From Trebonia sp036501515 (GTDB lineage Bacteria > Actinomycetota > Actinomycetes > Streptosporangiales > Streptosporangiaceae), in assembly GCA_036501515.1 (NCBI GenBank), contig DASYAD010000304.1:1-43219 (forward strand): 43,219 nt of DNA, in the 5' to 3' direction. The notes below the pieces were generated by a model. The model saw only the letters and a program-made list of their open reading frames with translations. It had not been told where the DNA came from and searched no databases. The position numbers were made by a program, and so were the translations under genes. Of this stretch, positions 41,016 to 43,219 are shown piece by piece; within the stretch, counting starts at the first letter, position 1, and each line of letters opens with the position of its first letter.

Positions 41016-41803
41016 TCTGGTGCCGGTTCGAGGATCCTCAGTCCCAGGAAGCCAGCCGGGGGGTCTACGGGCTGGTAGAAGACGGCTGGGTGACGGCTGT
41101 CACCGGGGATCCGTTCTGGAGCTATGAAAGGACTGGCCGGCGGCTGCGCGAGCAGGACCTGCGGCTCCTGCCACCGGTAATCCCCTCGACTTTCTTCTGC
41201 GCGGGGCTCAACTACCGCGGCCACGCGGAACGCGCGGCGTACAGCGGGCACCAGGTGCCGGAGCGGCCAGAGGTCGGCTACCGCGCCAACAACGCGCTGA
41301 CCGGGCACCTGTCGCCGATCATCAGGCCGTCCGACTGCGACGAGCCGCTGGTCGCCGAAGGCGAACTGGTCGCGGTGATCGGCAAGACGGTGCGGAACGC
41401 CACGCCCGAGCAGGCCAAGGACGCGATCTTCGGCTGGACGATCGGCAACGACGTCAGCGCCCGCGGCTGGCAGAAGTCCGACCGGACGTTCTGGCGGTGC
41501 AAGAACAGCGACACGTTCAAGCCGATGGGGCCGTACATCGTGACGGACGCCGACCCGCTCGCCGCGACCACCACCGTGCGGGTGGACGGCGAGGAGAAGG
41601 CGTCGTTCCCCACCGGGGACCTGCTGTTCGGGCCCTATGAGTACATATCCGCTATCTCCCGGTACATCACGCTTTCCCCTGGGGACGTGCTGTGGCTGGG
41701 CACTGACGAGACGGCGACCGCGGTACCGGGCCAGGTTGTCGAGATCACGATTGACGGAATCGGAACGCTGACGAACCCGGTGATCGAGGAGAAACTGTCA
41801 TGA
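41012..41803 (+). CDS. Fumarylacetoacetate hydrolase (FAH) family protein
   Basis: The 263-residue protein carries FAH motifs: FFCAGLNYRGHAERA, LVAEGELVAVIGKTVRNATP with metal-binding Glu, IFGWTIGNDVSARGWQKSD, and a late LSPGDVLWLGTDETATAVPGQVVEI. Short FAH proteins act in meta-cleavage pathways as isomerase, hydratase or decarboxylase for 2-hydroxydienoates. Overlap ATGA with the ALDH gene on one side and the VOC gene on the other indicates tight coupling. Confidence 0.9.
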   Translation: MIWCRFEDPQSQEASRGVYGLVEDGWVTAVTGDPFWSYERTGRRLREQDLRLLPPVIPSTFFCAGLNYRGHAERAAYSGHQVPERPEVGYRANNALTGHLSPIIRPSDCDEPLVAEGELVAVIGKTVRNATPEQAKDAIFGWTIGNDVSARGWQKSDRTFWRCKNSDTFKPMGPYIVTDADPLAATTTVRVDGEEKASFPTGDLLFGPYEYISAISRYITLSPGDVLWLGTDETATAVPGQVVEITIDGIGTLTNPVIEEKLS

Positions 41804-42309
41804 GCGACAAGCCAGCATTTATTCATCATGTGAACTTCCCGACCACGAATCCCGAGCGGACCATTGAGTGGTACCAGAAGGTATTCGGAATGAAGTACAT
41901 CAAGCCGAAGTCGAACACCAAGGTCGTGCTGATGACCAGGGGGAACTTCGACCTGCACTTCACCCCGGTCGAGGAGATGGACCGGATGGCGCCGTACCAC
42001 TTCGCCGTGGAGGTAGAAGACTGGGACGGGTTCCTCGCGCACCTGGACGGGATCGGCATCAGGCACACCCGGGTCATCACCCGGCCGGAGAACAACTCGC
42101 AGTTCTGCTATATCCACGACCCCGACCACACGATGATCGAACTGGTCTTCCACGCACGGCGGCCCTACCCGCCGGTGCCGCAGAAGGAGCCGGCCGCTGC
42201 GGGCGCCTCGGCCTCCACCTCTGCCTCCACCTCCGGGGATGCGGGCGCGGGGGCGGCCGAGTCGGCTGAGCAGGCGCGAGCCGAGCTCACCGCGGCCGAG
42301 GGGCGGTAA
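41800..42309 (+). CDS. VOC/glyoxalase-superfamily protein, single module
   Basis: The 169-residue protein has one VOC module: FIHHVNFPTTNPERTIEWYQ, FDLHFTPVEEMD, YHFAVEVEDWDGFLAHLDG and YIHDPDHTMIELVFH. The His and Glu at strand positions match metal sites of glyoxalase-type enzymes. It may handle a reactive intermediate, act as an epimerase, or cleave a second ring. Residues 130-169 are a low-complexity Ala/Ser/Thr tail, likely disordered. ATG 41800 overlaps the FAH stop. Confidence 0.87.
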   Translation: MSDKPAFIHHVNFPTTNPERTIEWYQKVFGMKYIKPKSNTKVVLMTRGNFDLHFTPVEEMDRMAPYHFAVEVEDWDGFLAHLDGIGIRHTRVITRPENNSQFCYIHDPDHTMIELVFHARRPYPPVPQKEPAAAGASASTSASTSGDAGAGAAESAEQARAELTAAEGR

Positions 42310-42313
42310 CGGC

Positions 42314-43096
42314 ATGGCCATCGCACTGTCCGGCGGCGCCCGGATCTACTACGAAGTCAACGGCACCGGCCCGGCCGTGCTGTTCGTGCACGGCTCAGGC
42401 GGGCACCACGCCGCCTGGTGGCAGCAGGTCGCCGCGCTCAGTCCCGAGTACTCGGTCATCACCGTCGACCTGCGCGGCTTCGGCAACTCGCGCTGGGAAT
42501 CGGACCACGACGCGCGCAACTTCCCCGGCGACATCATCGCCGTGCTCGACGCCATCGCCGCCGACGGCGGGCCGGCGCGCGCGGTGCTGGCCGGCCAGTC
42601 GATCGGCGCGGCGGCGGCGCTGCGGGCCGCGCTCGACCGGCCCGACCGGGCGTCCGGCGTCATCCTCGCCCACTCGCTCGGCGGCCTGCGGAACGACGAG
42701 CTCACCGCCCTGGTGAAGGCGGACAGGGCGCGCGCGGAGCAGCTGCCGGTGCTCGACCGGCTGCTGACCCCCGGGTTCCGTTCGTCCCGGCCGGACCTGG
42801 CGTTCCTGTTCAGGCAGATGGGCACGTTCAACACGGCCAAGATGCAGGACCTGCGGAACCTCAACACCGACGGGCCTACGGTGGCCGAGCTTGCGGCCGC
42901 GCCGTTCCCGCTCATGCTGCTGGCAGGCGAGAAGGACGCCGTCCTGTCCCCGGCGACCGTGCGCCGGGCCGGCGAGCTGCTGCCCTCGGCCCGGGTCGAG
43001 GTCGTGGCCGGCGCGCCGCACTCGATGTACTGGGAGACGCCGCAGCTGTTCAACGACGCGGTGGCGCGCTTCCTGAAGGACGTCGCGGCGGTCTAG
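42314..43096 (+). CDS. Alpha/beta-fold hydrolase (meta-cleavage hydrolase-like)
   Basis: The 260-residue alpha/beta hydrolase has the oxyanion-hole motif VLFVHGSGGHHAAWW, nucleophile S96 in AGQSIGA, acid D208 in LAGEKDAVLSP and H236 in GAPHSMYWE. This pattern suits BphD/MhpC-type C-C hydrolases and also lactonases or esterases. As last gene of the extradiol dioxygenase operon, cleavage of a ring-fission product is the best guess. ATG 42314 is 4 bases past the VOC stop. A tandem repeat follows its stop. Confidence 0.87.
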   Translation: MAIALSGGARIYYEVNGTGPAVLFVHGSGGHHAAWWQQVAALSPEYSVITVDLRGFGNSRWESDHDARNFPGDIIAVLDAIAADGGPARAVLAGQSIGAAAALRAALDRPDRASGVILAHSLGGLRNDELTALVKADRARAEQLPVLDRLLTPGFRSSRPDLAFLFRQMGTFNTAKMQDLRNLNTDGPTVAELAAAPFPLMLLAGEKDAVLSPATVRRAGELLPSARVEVVAGAPHSMYWETPQLFNDAVARFLKDVAAV

Positions 43097-43102
43097 CGGC
43101 TT

Positions 43103-43174
43103 GCGGCTTGTTCGCGGCGGGCGGCTTGTTCGCGGCGGGCGGCTTGTTCGCGGCGGGCGGCTTGTTCGCGGCGG
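43103..43174. repeat. Four perfect 18-bp tandem repeats
   Basis: GCGGCTTGTTCGCGGCGG occurs four times with no mismatch, starting 7 bases past the hydrolase stop, with a partial copy before. Perfect identity suggests recent expansion. No gene is seen from here to the window end. Confidence 0.92.
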
Positions 43175-43219
43175 CCTGCGCCGCTCAAGGCGTAGATGGC
43201 GGATCGCTAGGAGCAGTCT

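Overview
The window is about 43 kb of very GC-rich DNA with the codon bias of a filamentous-type actinobacterium. Family content agrees: a SigK/RskA pair, a SAM-dependent methyltransferase of the actinobacterial DUF574 type, an F420-type luciferase-like oxidoreductase, GTG starts, and several promoters that place the transcription start on or next to the start codon (leaderless mRNAs). The genus cannot be fixed from sequence alone; Streptosporangiales or a near relative is a guess. No rRNA, tRNA, CRISPR array, transposase or phage gene was seen.

Layout. 1-4.8 kb (minus strand): a PadR regulator cut by the window edge, RNase HII, threonyl-tRNA synthetase and a DrrAB-type ABC exporter. 4.8-6.5 kb (plus): the exporter's divergent TetR repressor and a NYN/OST-HTH RNA-related protein. 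6.7-12.8 kb: a mixed housekeeping/stress region with a DinB-fold protein, a methyltransferase, a truncated haemoglobin, two tandem beta-carbonic anhydrases, a class-C beta-lactamase-like serine hydrolase, an aldo/keto reductase remnant coupled to a TetR gene, and a universal stress protein.

12.8-17.9 kb holds the most unusual locus. A single 641-residue protein joins an ECF sigma factor, a zinc-binding anti-sigma-like segment, a transmembrane helix and an extracellular GH128-type glucanase domain. It is divergent from a lipoprotein with a thaumatin-like domain. Both families are linked to beta-1,3-glucan. The intergenic region is a concentric dyad giving both genes the same -35 (GTTATC) and -10 (GTCTCC) elements. 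I read this as a self-regulating, glucan-sensing transmembrane sigma factor that switches on a thaumatin-like effector. A conventional RskA/SigK pair lies next door with its own SigK-like promoter.

17.9-43.1 kb is a large catabolic region. A tetrahydrofolate-dependent O-demethylase (LigM/DesA family) and MetF form a C1-handling pair under a LacI-type regulator with a 15-bp-arm palindromic operator. Then come a siderophore-interacting flavoprotein, an LLM oxidoreductase, a GlcG/HbpS protein, a MetE-like protein that has lost all cysteines, an orphan NMT1-type binding protein, a complete RbsABC-type importer and an ABM protein. Two tightly packed plus-strand gene sets flank a LysR gene. One has ALDH, LhgO-like, amidohydrolase, TPP enzyme and Ldh2-type dehydrogenase. 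The other has extradiol dioxygenase, ALDH, FAH, VOC and alpha/beta hydrolase. Together they look like uptake, O-demethylation and meta-cleavage of methoxylated, plant-derived aromatics. The window ends in a perfect 18-bp tandem repeat.
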